DNA of 59,949 bases from Oscillospiraceae bacterium (GTDB taxonomy: Bacteria; Bacillota; Clostridia; Oscillospirales; Oscillospiraceae). Where the stretch lies: contig JAFQBN010000012.1 of the NCBI GenBank assembly GCA_017416685.1, positions 1 to 59,949 of the forward strand, written 5' to 3'. Numbering within the stretch: position 1 is the stretch's first letter; each line of letters opens with the position of its first letter. The position numbers and the translations under genes are program-made. The notes under the pieces are model-generated. The model made no database searches. It saw only the letters and a program-made list of their open reading frames with translations, and was not told the DNA's origin. Of this stretch, positions 15,468 to 24,126 are shown one piece after another.

Positions 15468-15631
15468 AAAGGAAAGACCACCATCGAACGATGGTGGTCT
15501 TTCCTTTTGGCAATCGGGGCTGAGTTACCCCGGCCGGGGTTCGACACCCGCCAGCAGTCGGGCGTGCCGGAGCGCAACCACCGCTTGCGGCGGCTCTTGG
15601 CGCGGAGGTATCCCCGCTGGGTCACCAAAAG
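15450..15631 (+). repeat. Direct repeat of the tRNA-Lys 3' tail
   Basis: The 3' end of tRNA-Lys plus four bases (15450-15471, 22 bp, ending CTGGGTCACCAAAAG) recurs exactly at 15610-15631. The 138 bp between hold a long hairpin and no gene. The second copy sits about 100 bp upstream of an AT-rich restriction-modification pair. The layout is that of attachment-site repeats at a tRNA, but no integrase is present. Confidence 0.8.
15465..15510 (+). terminator. Long perfect hairpin after tRNA-Lys
   Basis: A 20-bp perfect stem, 15465-15484 against 15491-15510, with loop CGAACG. It includes the CCA end of the tRNA and a CCTTTT run in the descending arm. Likely terminator, possibly also a processing signal. 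Confidence 0.7.
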
Positions 15632-15678
15632 AAGAGTCGTAGTTTTGATCAAAGTTGTGGCTCTTTCCTCTTATAATC

Positions 15679-15706
15679 TTGTTTTTTTACAAATTGATGA
15701 TATAAT
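15679..15706 (+). promoter_or_regulatory. Predicted promoter of the restriction-modification pair
   Basis: TTGTTT, 16 bases, TATAAT, 31 bp before the GTG start at 15738. Confidence 0.6.
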
Positions 15707-15737
15707 AAATGCACTATTAAACTTAGAGGAGGATGTT

Positions 15738-16739
15738 GTGAAAAACATAACATATATTGATTTGTTTTGTGGTATCGGCGGCATCCGCTTGGGAATGGAT
15801 TCGCAAGGATTTAAATGTATTTTCTCCAGCGATATCAATACGGAATGTCAGCGTACCTATAGCGAGAATTTCGGAGAAAAGCCATTTGGAGATATAACTC
15901 AAATTGATGAGAAATCTATTCCAGACCATGACATCTTGTGTGCCGGATTTCCTTGTCAGCCGTTTAGCATTTCCGGCAAGCAAAAAGGTTTTGATGACAC
16001 CAGAGGAACACTGTTCTTCGATATTTGCAGAATCCTCAACGAAAAAAAACCCTCTGTTGTATTCTTGGAGAATGTAAAACATCTCGTACATCATAACGGC
16101 GGCAAAACTTTGCAAACTATTCTCGAGAAGTTAGAGAACCTTGGTTACTCCGTATCTTGGAGAGTTCTTAATGGCGCAGATTATGGTGTGCCTCAAAATC
16201 GCGAGAGAATTATCATTATCGGTTCTTTGCATGGCAGATTTGATTTTGACAAGCTTAAAACCATTCCGAGGGGGCGTTTGCTCGAGTGTCTCGACACTGA
16301 AGGCGAATTTGAATATCTCGACTCTGCAGACTATACACTCATTGAACATCCGAAACAGCAACTTGGTTCTGGTTTAATTTTTGCAGGTTACAGAAACAAG
16401 TCCATCCGAAAAGTGGGCGTAAGACCTGGCACAAAGCATTTGTCTCGTGTTCATAAGCAACCGAATCGCATTTATTCCGTGCTTGGCATTCATCCGACAT
16501 TGCCCTCGCAAGAATCATCTGGCAGGTATTTTGTTCTGACCACAGAAAATCGCGTAAGAAAGCTGACCATTAACGAGTGTTGGAGAATTATGGGCTTCCC
16601 AGAAACCTATATCAAAGTGAGTTCCATTGGCGAACAGTATAAGCAACTCGGTAATTCCGTTTGTGTACCCATGATTAAAGCGGTTGCCGAGGAAATCAAC
16701 AATCAATTCTTTGGAGGTGAGCAGAGTGCCGAATCATAA
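15738..16739 (+). CDS. DNA (cytosine-5)-methyltransferase, type II
   Basis: A 333-residue C5 methyltransferase with the standard motifs in order: I DLFCGIGG (8-15), IV GFPCQPFS with catalytic Cys73, VI ENV (111-113), VIII QNRER (153-157), and IX/X near the end with QLGNSVCVP. The target-recognition segment (about 190-270) is short, as in small type II enzymes. GTG start at 15738 is set by GAGGAGG. The gene is visibly more AT-rich than its neighbours, suggesting transfer. It overlaps the next gene by 14 bp, so the two form a modification-restriction pair. Recognition sequence cannot be read from the protein. Confidence 0.93.
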   Translation: MKNITYIDLFCGIGGIRLGMDSQGFKCIFSSDINTECQRTYSENFGEKPFGDITQIDEKSIPDHDILCAGFPCQPFSISGKQKGFDDTRGTLFFDICRILNEKKPSVVFLENVKHLVHHNGGKTLQTILEKLENLGYSVSWRVLNGADYGVPQNRERIIIIGSLHGRFDFDKLKTIPRGRLLECLDTEGEFEYLDSADYTLIEHPKQQLGSGLIFAGYRNKSIRKVGVRPGTKHLSRVHKQPNRIYSVLGIHPTLPSQESSGRYFVLTTENRVRKLTINECWRIMGFPETYIKVSSIGEQYKQLGNSVCVPMIKAVAEEINNQFFGGEQSAES

Positions 16740-17832
16740 TGAAGTGTTGGACAACGTATATGCCAGAGCGATGGAAGCAGTCGCTGCCAATGACCTAACC
16801 ACAACATTGCCAAAGGCAATCAAAGAACAAGTAGACTTGCTTGTTTCTCGTTCCGAAACCAACAAGGGTATGATTGCAGTATTGACCACTCTACTCGTTC
16901 ATAAACAGGTTGATCCTCAACAGGATATTAGATATCATCAAGCACAACTCCCAAATGGTTTTGCAGGAAGAGGAATCGACCAGAATTATATCACTCCGTT
17001 TATGAAGAGTGTGTGTTTTCCTGCGATGGCAGAATCTGGATGGTTAACTCGTTCCTTGGAACAGGCGCACCCTTATGACCTCAATTATCCTGGCAAAATC
17101 AAACCAGACGCCGTAAAAGTCGCTTTTTTGAACATCATTGACCAAGTACAGGTACACTGTCTATGTGCTGATGATGTGTTGTTCTATTTTTTCAAGCTGC
17201 TTGTGAAGCAAAGAGATGATTTGAACATCGAACTCGCAAAACCACATAGTTTGTCCATTTCCAAAATCATCAAATTGCTTGAAAAGCATTTTACTCACAA
17301 ATATTCCTGTGCAGGTGCCTCTCGTTTGCCTACTTTGGCAATTTATGCAGCATACCAGTGCATGATGAGACAAGTTGCGCGGTTCAATGACAAACAACTG
17401 TGTCCTCTGGAATCCCATAACTCTGCTGACACCCAGTCTGGCCGCATTGGTGACATTGATGTAAATAACGACAATGGCACAGCCTTTGAGGGTGTAGAAA
17501 TTAAGCATGAAATCCAGATTACACCTCAACTCGTCAGAGATGCATATGAGAAATTCAAAGTGTACAATACCGACCGTTATTATCTGCTGACCACTGCAAA
17601 TATGGATTCTGCAGACTGGGATGCAATTGAAGCAGAAATCCAAAGAATTGCCCAGATTCATGGTTGCCAAGTAATCGTGAACGGTGTTTATACCACGCTC
17701 AAATACTATCTTCGCCTTGTGACAGATCCTGCCGAGTTTATTGACAGATATGTTGAATTGCTCAAGGTGGACGAAGCAATCAAGTTCCAACATAAAGTGG
17801 CATGGAATGATATTATCACTCACGAGCTATGA
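16726..17832 (+). CDS. Putative type II restriction endonuclease (PD-(D/E)XK-like)
   Basis: A 368-residue protein of no family I can name with certainty. Position, overlap with the methyltransferase and shared AT-rich composition point to the partner nuclease. Residues 240-261 read IGDIDV then FEGVEIKHE: Asp243/Asp245 followed by Glu258-Ile-Lys260, a PD-(D/E)XK arrangement. Before it lies SRLPTLAIYAAYQCMM (199-214), a conserved-looking helix. The N-terminal half (1-190) is helical. GTG start at 16726 follows GGAGGTGA by five bases and lies inside the end of the methyltransferase gene. A solitary methylase-associated protein of other function is less likely. Confidence 0.75.
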   Translation: MPNHNEVLDNVYARAMEAVAANDLTTTLPKAIKEQVDLLVSRSETNKGMIAVLTTLLVHKQVDPQQDIRYHQAQLPNGFAGRGIDQNYITPFMKSVCFPAMAESGWLTRSLEQAHPYDLNYPGKIKPDAVKVAFLNIIDQVQVHCLCADDVLFYFFKLLVKQRDDLNIELAKPHSLSISKIIKLLEKHFTHKYSCAGASRLPTLAIYAAYQCMMRQVARFNDKQLCPLESHNSADTQSGRIGDIDVNNDNGTAFEGVEIKHEIQITPQLVRDAYEKFKVYNTDRYYLLTTANMDSADWDAIEAEIQRIAQIHGCQVIVNGVYTTLKYYLRLVTDPAEFIDRYVELLKVDEAIKFQHKVAWNDIITHEL

Positions 17833-17920
17833 AATAACCATTCAAACAAATAAGTTCGCCGTGAACTAGTTTGTTAATGTACCGGTTAAAGTCATTGTAA
17901 TTAGAATTAGCCGTTAGTAA

Positions 17921-17952
17921 AAAGAAAGCACCGCCTCTCGGCGGTGCTTTCC
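17921..17952. terminator. Bidirectional intrinsic terminator
   Basis: Stem GAAAGCACCGCC / GGCGGTGCTTTC with a four-base loop, between the restriction gene and the converging nagA operon. Confidence 0.8.
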
Positions 17953-17956
17953 TCTA

Positions 17957-19105
17957 TTATTGCACAGAATAGACTTCTTTGCCATTAACCATAGTCATCT
18001 TGATATTAATCCCCTCGTCAAACAGGGTCACGTCGGCAAAGTAGCCGGGGGCCAGCCTGCCCACATTCTCCACGCGCAGGAACTTGGCCGGGTTCTCGCT
18101 GGCCATCTTGACGGCCAGGGCCACGGGTACACCGGCCATATTGACCATGTTGCGTACCAGTCGGTCACCGTAGGCAATGCTGCCGGCGAAGGCACTGCGG
18201 TCGGGCAGCTTGGCCACGCCGTCCTCGATGAGCAGGCCATCCACGGTGGCCCCCTCCGGCATGCCGGCGGCACGCATGGAGTCGGTGACCAGCGCCACCT
18301 TGTCCGGCCCTTTCAGCTTGTAGACCAGCCGCAGCAAATCGTCGGGCAGATGACAGCCGTCAGCGATGATCTCCACCGTCATATCATCATTGAGATACGC
18401 CTCCTCGATGATACCGGCATGGCGGAAAGCGTTGATGCGGTGGACGGTGCTGGTGCAGGAGTACAGGTGGGTCACGTGGGTGAAGCCGTTTTCAAAGGCC
18501 TTATGGGCGGTTTTGCAGTTGGCGTCGCTGTGACCGATACAGGCCAGGATCCCATGCTGACGCATGAACTTGCCAAACGCTTCTGCTCCCTTGCGCTCGG
18601 GAGCGGCGGTCCAGCTGAGCAGATGGTCGGTCATGGCCACAATCTGCTCATACTCTGCCGGGTCGAAGTCCCGGATGTGGCGGGGGTCCTGAGCGCCCTT
18701 CTGACTCATGGCGAAGTAGGGACCCTCCAGATGAATACCCAGCAGCTTGGCACCGGGAACACCAGCGGCCAGAGCTTCCTCAAACTTCTCAATGGCCAGT
18801 TTCATACTCTCCAGAGAGCTGGCGGCAAGCGTGGGGGCGATGGCAGTAGTACCATGCTGTGCCACGGCGGCAGAGATGCCCTGATAGGCCTCCACCGTGC
18901 CGTCCAAAAACTCATGGCCCGCCGCGCCATGCAGGTGCATATCCACAAAACCGGCAGACACGTACAGTCCCTTGGCGTCGATCTCCCTGTCAAAAGGCAG
19001 GTTTTCGTCGGTCAGGGCGAGAATTTTATCGTCCTCGATGTACAGGTTGGTCTTCTGCTCCCTGCCGTCGGCAAGGATGATGCCGTTGCTGATTTTGGTG
19101 ATCAT
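17957..19105 (-). CDS. nagA: N-acetylglucosamine-6-phosphate deacetylase
   Basis: A 382-residue amidohydrolase that removes acetate from GlcNAc-6-P. Metal and active-site motifs: HLHG (57-60), HLEGPY (about 124), GHSDAN (about 190), THLY (about 212) and VTDSMRAAG (about 275, catalytic Asp). Normal length. Its ATG overlaps the nagB stop (ATGA), so it is translated together with nagB. Last gene of a four-gene operon whose other half handles uronic acids. It is clearly distinct from the two NagA-like paralogues at 32.7-35.1 kb, being closer to the standard family. Confidence 0.93.
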   Translation of the reverse strand: MITKISNGIILADGREQKTNLYIEDDKILALTDENLPFDREIDAKGLYVSAGFVDMHLHGAAGHEFLDGTVEAYQGISAAVAQHGTTAIAPTLAASSLESMKLAIEKFEEALAAGVPGAKLLGIHLEGPYFAMSQKGAQDPRHIRDFDPAEYEQIVAMTDHLLSWTAAPERKGAEAFGKFMRQHGILACIGHSDANCKTAHKAFENGFTHVTHLYSCTSTVHRINAFRHAGIIEEAYLNDDMTVEIIADGCHLPDDLLRLVYKLKGPDKVALVTDSMRAAGMPEGATVDGLLIEDGVAKLPDRSAFAGSIAYGDRLVRNMVNMAGVPVALAVKMASENPAKFLRVENVGRLAPGYFADVTLFDEGINIKMTMVNGKEVYSVQ

Positions 19106-19875
19106 CCGAAATCCTCCGCGCGAACCAGTGCGCTGCTGTCGGCGTCACAGTACAGGATGCAGTTTTCCTTGGTGCGCAGGATGGTGGCGGGACACTCTTC
19201 GCTGACCGTGCCGTACAGGGTGCGGCGGACGGCCTCGGCCTTGGTGGAGGCGGGGACGATGCAGAAGTGGTAATCCGCCCGCATCAGGGTGGGGATGGTC
19301 AGGGTCAGGGCGTACTCGGGTACGTCCTCGAATTTGGCAAAACAGCCGTCGTTGACCTGCTGCTGGCGACAGGTGTCGTCCAGACCCACAGGCTTGATGA
19401 TGGCCCGATCCTCAAACTCCGCCACATGGGGGTCGTTGAAGGCGATGTGGCCGTTCTCGCCGATGCCCATGACCACGATGTCGGTAGGATAGGCGTTGAG
19501 CAGGTCGCCATAGCGCTTGCACTCGGCGGCGGCATCGGTGGCAGAGGCGTCAATGCAGTTGACACTCTTGAAGGGCAGCTTTTCAAAGATAGCGGCTTTC
19601 AGGAAGTTGCTGAAGCACTGAGGCGCGCCGGCAGGCAGGCCGATGTACTCATCCATGTGGAAGGCATTGACCCGGGACCAATCCACGTCGGCGGTCAGCA
19701 GCCCGGCCAGCACCTCATTTTGGGAGGGGGCGGCGGCGAAGATCATGTTGACCTCCTCCTTTTCCGCCAGCAGCTTATTGATGCAGGCTGCCACGTCGTC
19801 GGCGGCAGCAGCGCCCATCTCGGCCCGGGTAGGCATGATTTTGACATCGAGACAGTCTTTTTTGAAATTCACCAT
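19102..19875 (-). CDS. nagB: Glucosamine-6-phosphate deaminase-type isomerase
   Basis: A 257-residue enzyme converting GlcN-6-P to fructose-6-P and ammonia. Motifs: AAAPSQNEVLAGL (phosphate loop), NAFHMDEYIGL with the general-base Asp, and GIGENGHIAFNDP. In the last motif the E. coli Asp141 and Glu148 are Asn and Asp; Asn at the first position is common in Gram-positive NagB, while Asp at the second is less usual. Direct coupling to nagA supports the assignment. It follows the oxidoreductase gene after 12 bp. Confidence 0.88.
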   Translation of the reverse strand: MVNFKKDCLDVKIMPTRAEMGAAAADDVAACINKLLAEKEEVNMIFAAAPSQNEVLAGLLTADVDWSRVNAFHMDEYIGLPAGAPQCFSNFLKAAIFEKLPFKSVNCIDASATDAAAECKRYGDLLNAYPTDIVVMGIGENGHIAFNDPHVAEFEDRAIIKPVGLDDTCRQQQVNDGCFAKFEDVPEYALTLTIPTLMRADYHFCIVPASTKAEAVRRTLYGTVSEECPATILRTKENCILYCDADSSALVRAEDFG

Positions 19876-19887
19876 GACACTCGCTCC

Positions 19888-20733
19888 TTACACGCCGCTG
19901 TACGCGGAGAATCCGCCGTCCACGGGAACGACGATGCCGTTGACAAAGCCGGAGGCCGGGCGGCACAGCAGCCACAGCAGAGTGCCTACCAGCTCTTCCG
20001 CCTGACCGAAGCGACCCATGGGGGTCTGGGACAGGATCTTCTCGGAACGGGCGGTGTAGCTGCCGTCGGCGTTCATCAGCAGACTGCGGTTCTGATTGGT
20101 CAGGAAGAAGCCGGGGGCGATGGCGTTGACCCGGATACCGGTGTGGGCAAAGTGTACCGCCAGCCACTGGGTGAAGTTGGAGATGGCGGCCTTGGCACCG
20201 GAGTAGGCGGGGATCTTGGTCAGGGGGGTAAAGGCGTTCATGCTGGAGATGTTGATGATACTGGCATCTTCCTTGTCCAGCATATCCTTTGCAAACACCT
20301 GAGTGGGCAAAAGCGTACCCAGGAAATTCAGGTTGAACACGAACTCCACCCCGGCCTTGTCCAAGTCGAAGAAGGTCTTCATCTTGCCCAGATTTTCAGG
20401 TGCAAAGAACTCGTCGTCGGTGGTGGCTTTGGGGTTATTGCCGCCGGCACCGTTGATGAGGATGTCCACTGAGCCAAAGGTCTTGTTGACCACGGCCTTG
20501 GCCTTGGCCAAACTCTCGGTCTCCAGCACGTTGGCAGATACGCCCATGGCGGTGCCGCCCTCAGCCACGATCTCATCGGCCACCTTTTGGGCGGCGGCCT
20601 CGTTCAGGTCAAGGACAGCCACCTTAGCCCCGGTCTGGGCGATGGCCCTGGCGAACATGGAACACAGCACGCCACCGCCGCCGGTAACAACACACACTTT
20701 ATTGCTCAGATCAATTTGAAAGGGCAGTTTCAT
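19888..20733 (-). CDS. SDR-family D-mannonate oxidoreductase (fructuronate reductase)
   Basis: A 281-residue short-chain dehydrogenase. The NAD(P) motif is [15 protein letters not shown] (18-32); NGAGGNNP follows, then the catalytic Ser (NISSMN) and YSGAK (Tyr-x3-Lys). This long-loop SDR type is the fructuronate reductase found beside uxuA in many Firmicutes, unlike the unrelated long-chain UxuB of E. coli. It would reduce D-fructuronate to D-mannonate. Its ATG overlaps the uxuA stop (ATGA), confirming joint expression. Confidence 0.85.
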   Translation of the reverse strand: MKLPFQIDLSNKVCVVTGGGGVLCSMFARAIAQTGAKVAVLDLNEAAAQKVADEIVAEGGTAMGVSANVLETESLAKAKAVVNKTFGSVDILINGAGGNNPKATTDDEFFAPENLGKMKTFFDLDKAGVEFVFNLNFLGTLLPTQVFAKDMLDKEDASIINISSMNAFTPLTKIPAYSGAKAAISNFTQWLAVHFAHTGIRVNAIAPGFFLTNQNRSLLMNADGSYTARSEKILSQTPMGRFGQAEELVGTLLWLLCRPASGFVNGIVVPVDGGFSAYSGV

Positions 20734-21773
20734 TTCTTCAGCTCCTTTTCCGCGGCCTCGAACAGGCCGTTGAGATAAGCCGCACCCAGCGCGCGGTCAA
20801 ACAGGCCGTAGCCGGGTTTGCCGCTCTCGCCCCAGATCATACGGCCGTGGTCGGGGCGCACATAGCCGTCAAAACCCTTCTCGCAGTAAGCCTTGACAAT
20901 TTCGTAGATGTCCAAAGAGCCGGCGGCGGACAGATGGGCCGCCTCCTCAAAGCAGCGCTCACCGGTGATCTTGATGTTTCGGATGTGGGCAAAGTGGATG
21001 CGGTCGGCAAAGGTACGCACCAGATCGGCCACGTCGTTGTTGGGGTCAACGCCCAGAGAGCCGGAACACAGGGTCAGGCCGTTATAAGGGCTGTCATACA
21101 GCTTCAGGAAACGGCGGATGTTGTCCTTGTTGGTGATGATGCGGGGCAGGCCAAAGATACTCCACGGGGGGTCATCGGGGTGGATGGCCATTTTGATTTT
21201 GACCTCCTCCGCCACCTTGATGACCCGGTCCAGGAAGTACTTCAGGTTGTTCCACAAATCCTCCTCGCTGATGCTCTTATAGACATCCAGCAGGGCCTTC
21301 ATACCGTCCTTGGTGTAGCTGGCGTCCCAGCCGGGCAGGCTCAGCTCGCCGGCCACGGGGTCCATCTTCAGCACCGTGTCCTCGTCATACATCAGGGCGT
21401 TGGAGCCGTCAGGCAGGTCAAAGGCCAGATCGGACCGGGTCCAGTCGAACACAGGCATAAAGTTGTAGCACACGCAATCCACCCCGGCCGCAGCCAGGTT
21501 GCGCAGAGTGGTGCAGTAGTTTTCAATGTAGCGGTCCCGGTCGCCGCAGCCCATCTTGATGTCCTCGTGGACGGGAACGCTCTCGATGACGGACAGCTCC
21601 ATACCGGCATCCTCCACCGTCTTTTTCAGCTTCAGGATGCGTTCCAGAGGCCAAGCTTCACCCACAGGAATGTCATAGATAGCCGTGACGATACCCTTCA
21701 TGCCGGGGATCTGCCGGATTTTTTCCAGCGTGACGGGGTCGTCTTCGCCATACCAGCGAAAAGTCATTTTCAT
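20730..21773 (-). CDS. uxuA: D-mannonate dehydratase
   Basis: A 347-residue enzyme dehydrating D-mannonate to 2-keto-3-deoxygluconate in glucuronate catabolism. Full-length match to the family: start [60 protein letters not shown] and [11 protein letters not shown], which carry metal and substrate residues. First gene of the operon uxuA-oxidoreductase-nagB-nagA, with AGGAGGA before the ATG. No kdgK/kdgA or uronate isomerase lies in the window, so the pathway is completed elsewhere. Confidence 0.95.
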   Translation of the reverse strand: MKMTFRWYGEDDPVTLEKIRQIPGMKGIVTAIYDIPVGEAWPLERILKLKKTVEDAGMELSVIESVPVHEDIKMGCGDRDRYIENYCTTLRNLAAAGVDCVCYNFMPVFDWTRSDLAFDLPDGSNALMYDEDTVLKMDPVAGELSLPGWDASYTKDGMKALLDVYKSISEEDLWNNLKYFLDRVIKVAEEVKIKMAIHPDDPPWSIFGLPRIITNKDNIRRFLKLYDSPYNGLTLCSGSLGVDPNNDVADLVRTFADRIHFAHIRNIKITGERCFEEAAHLSAAGSLDIYEIVKAYCEKGFDGYVRPDHGRMIWGESGKPGYGLFDRALGAAYLNGLFEAAEKELKK

Positions 21774-21859
21774 ATACAGTTCCTCCTTTTGTTGAGAAGA
21801 CTATTATGTAATAATGCAGTATAATCATATCGCAATATACTCAAAAAATCTATATAACT

Positions 21860-21887
21860 ATTGTCATCCGTATTGCATTTATTGTCA
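21860..21887. promoter_or_regulatory. Putative AraC-type operator between uxuA and its regulator
   Basis: ATTGTCA at 21860-21866 and again at 21881-21887, start-to-start 21 bp (two helical turns), with ATTGCA midway (21872-21877). Direct repeats at such spacing are typical of AraC-family sites. They overlap a possible promoter of the regulator (TTGCAT-N17-TATGGT, 21873-21901). The uxuA promoter itself is not certain. Confidence 0.5.
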
Positions 21888-21916
21888 ATTTATGTTATGG
21901 TGAAGTCGGTGATGGT

Positions 21917-22711
21917 ATGAAAGCGCCTTCTTACAGTGTCCACACGCGCATCATTGCGCAGGCGAATAATGACAACTTCTTCCTCCACAATCATGATTTT
22001 TACGAGATCTACATGTTCACCAAGGGTGACTCGGAGTATATTGTGGAGGGAAATACCTATACGCTGGAGCCGGGGGATATCATACTTATCCGCCGCAGCG
22101 AGATGCACCGGGTCTTTCACAAGAGCGAAACGGAGTATGCCCGTACGGTGATCGAGCTGTATCCCGCCTTTTTCAATGAGAACAACTGTCCTGAGTACGA
22201 ACTGCCGTTTACCGACACGGAGAAAGAAGGCAACAAGATCAGTGCGGAGCTGGCCCGCAAACTGGGTCTGAGCGATGCCTTCCGTCGGCTGGAAACCTAC
22301 ACGCAGGAGGCCAACGGTGCCGACACTCCCGTGTGCCGCAGCACCATCATCGAAATTCTGTATCTCATCAGCAAGATCAGCACCTTTTTGGGTGACGACA
22401 CCCACGACGATCTGGTCAAACAGATCCTGCTGTATATCAATAACAACTTCACGGAAAACGTCAATCTTGACAGCCTGTCCGAGCGGTTTTTTGTGTCGAA
22501 ATATCACATCTGCAAGATATTCAAAAACGGAACCGGCCACACCGTCCACTCCTACGTCACCCGCAAGCGCATTACCCGGGTGCGCGAACTGCGCAAGCAG
22601 GGCAAACCCATCGGTGAGGCGGCCTATCTGTCCGGCTTCGGCAACTACACATCCTTCTACCGGGCTTACCTGAAGGAGTTCGGCACCCCCCCGGGAAAAA
22701 TGGACAAATAA
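21917..22711 (+). CDS. AraC-family transcriptional regulator
   Basis: A 264-residue regulator. Residues 1-100 form a cupin-type ligand domain (LHNHDFYEIYMFTKGDS, LEPGDIILIRRSEMHRV). Residues about 165-262 are the double helix-turn-helix DNA-binding domain, with LSERFFVSKYHICKIFK and AAYLSGFGNYTSFYRAYLKEFG. It is divergent from uxuA-nagA across 143 bp, so it most likely controls that operon. The ribosome site is weak (GGTGATGGT). GtrA-like gene follows after 19 bp. Confidence 0.88.
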   Translation: MKAPSYSVHTRIIAQANNDNFFLHNHDFYEIYMFTKGDSEYIVEGNTYTLEPGDIILIRRSEMHRVFHKSETEYARTVIELYPAFFNENNCPEYELPFTDTEKEGNKISAELARKLGLSDAFRRLETYTQEANGADTPVCRSTIIEILYLISKISTFLGDDTHDDLVKQILLYINNNFTENVNLDSLSERFFVSKYHICKIFKNGTGHTVHSYVTRKRITRVRELRKQGKPIGEAAYLSGFGNYTSFYRAYLKEFGTPPGKMDK

Positions 22712-22730
22712 CATTCGGAGGTCATTTGAT

Positions 22731-23132
22731 ATGAAACAGACATCCTTTGTTCAGATGCTGAAATTCACCCTGTTCTCCATCTCTGCCGGTATCATCCAGA
22801 CCGTCAGCTTCACCCTGATGAACGAACTGCTGGACTGGCCCTACTGGCCCGCCTACCTCATCGCTCTGCTTGCCTCCATCGTGTGGAACTTCACCTTCAA
22901 CCGCCGCTACACCTTCAAGTCCGCCGCCAACGTCCCCGTGGCCATGGCCAAACTGCTGGGCTTTTACGCGGTGTTCACTCCCCTGTCCACCTGGCTGGGT
23001 CAGCTGGCAGAAAACGCAGGCGTGAACGAGTATGTCATTTTGATTGTCACGATGCTGTGTAACTTCGTGCTGGAGTTTCTCTTCTGCAAGCTGGTGGTCT
23101 ACCGCAATCAAGAAAACACCCGCCAGGATTAA
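22731..23132 (+). CDS. GtrA-family small membrane protein
   Basis: A 133-residue protein with four predicted membrane helices and the family mark WNFTFNRRYTFKS after helix two. GtrA-like proteins are thought to move lipid-linked sugars or otherwise assist cell-surface glycosylation; no glycosyltransferase partner is next to it. CGGAGG precedes the ATG, 19 bp after the AraC gene, and a strong terminator follows. Confidence 0.85.
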   Translation: MKQTSFVQMLKFTLFSISAGIIQTVSFTLMNELLDWPYWPAYLIALLASIVWNFTFNRRYTFKSAANVPVAMAKLLGFYAVFTPLSTWLGQLAENAGVNEYVILIVTMLCNFVLEFLFCKLVVYRNQENTRQD

Positions 23133-23135
23133 CCG

Positions 23136-23180
23136 GATAGAAAAAGCACCGTCTGCGTTGCAGACGGTGCTTTTTCTATC
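23136..23180. terminator. Bidirectional intrinsic terminator
   Basis: A 21-bp perfect stem at 23136-23156 / 23160-23180 with A- and T-tracts, between convergent genes. Confidence 0.9.
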
Positions 23181-23181
23181 C

Positions 23182-23988
23182 TTAAAATCCGATGTAGTCC
23201 AGCCAGTCCAGCACCAGCTTGTTCCATTGGTGGTTATGCGCCCGCTCCTTGTCCGTGCCGCGACCATCCACGCACAGGCCCATACCGTGAGGCCCGTCGG
23301 GGAACACGTGCAGTTCCACGGGGATACCGTGGGCATTCAGGCTCTTTGCGTACTGCAAACTGCCGGCTACAGGAACCGCCTCGTCCGCGGCGGTGTGCCA
23401 GATAAAAGCCGGGGGCGTGCGGTCAGAAACAATGCGGTCAGGCTCCACATCCTCGGCAAGGCGGGCAATCTTATCCCCCAGCAGCATCTCGCCGGTGCCG
23501 ATGTGGGCAATACCACGCCCCAACAGGCGAATGACGGGATAGCACAGAATTTGAGCGTTGGGGATGAAGTCCTCCTTGGAGATCTCGTCCGGCTGACCAC
23601 AGTCAATCTCCTCAAAATAAGTGGAGGTCATAGCCACCAGATGCCCGCCGGCAGATGAACCGGCCAGGGCCACCTTGTTCTTGTCGATTCCGTACTCTGC
23701 GGCGTGGTGACGCACCCACTGCACCGCCCGGCGTGCATCCTGCAAGGGGGCGGGAAAACGATGGGGATTCACGCGGTAGTCCACCACGAAGGCGACAATA
23801 CCGTTGTCGGCAAAAAACCGGGCGTAGGCATCCCCCTCATGGTCGGCACGACCGTTGTAAGCACCACCGGCAAAACACAGCACGGTGCAATTGTGGCTTT
23901 TATGTTCGGGGACATAGGCGGTGATGGTGGGGATTTCCTCACATAAACCTGGCGCAACATCCCAAAGTTCGAATTTATTAACGTTCAT
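23182..23988 (-). CDS. Alpha/beta-hydrolase, acetyl-xylan-esterase/lipase-like
   Basis: A 268-residue cytoplasmic hydrolase. The oxyanion-hole segment is CFAGGAYNGRADHEGD (in place of HGGG), the nucleophile elbow is GSSAGG (Ser in LAGSSAGGHL), the acid is in AADEAVP and the histidine in PDGPHGMG. This set is typical of small esterases found in polysaccharide-use regions (acetyl esterase type). Substrate unknown, deacetylation of imported sugars is plausible. GGAAGTGATC precedes the ATG. Confidence 0.82.
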   Translation of the reverse strand: MNVNKFELWDVAPGLCEEIPTITAYVPEHKSHNCTVLCFAGGAYNGRADHEGDAYARFFADNGIVAFVVDYRVNPHRFPAPLQDARRAVQWVRHHAAEYGIDKNKVALAGSSAGGHLVAMTSTYFEEIDCGQPDEISKEDFIPNAQILCYPVIRLLGRGIAHIGTGEMLLGDKIARLAEDVEPDRIVSDRTPPAFIWHTAADEAVPVAGSLQYAKSLNAHGIPVELHVFPDGPHGMGLCVDGRGTDKERAHNHQWNKLVLDWLDYIGF

Positions 23989-24009
23989 ATGATCACTTCC
24001 TTAGTCTTT

Positions 24010-24038
24010 GTTATACCATATCCGCTCTGCAAAAACAA
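24010..24038 (-). promoter_or_regulatory. Predicted promoter of the esterase gene
   Basis: Minus strand TTGTTT, 17 bases, TATAAC, about 20 bp from the start codon. Confidence 0.5.
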
Positions 24039-24059
24039 GCTTTCCCGCGCAATTTCAGC

Positions 24060-24088
24060 TCGACAAATCCCCACCGCTGTGCTATATT
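24060..24088 (+). promoter_or_regulatory. Predicted promoter of the ECF S-component operon
   Basis: TCGACA, 17 bases, TATATT, 38 bp before the ATG at 24127. Confidence 0.55.
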
Positions 24089-24126
24089 ATGTTGTCGTAC
24101 CCATCCCGTATAAGGAGGCTTTCTTT

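Noticed and set aside
17833-17956. A third copy of the tRNA-Lys tail that would close a genomic island around the restriction-modification pair
   Set aside because: No CTGGGTCACC-like sequence is present after the nuclease gene, so I do not claim the pair is bounded by att sites.
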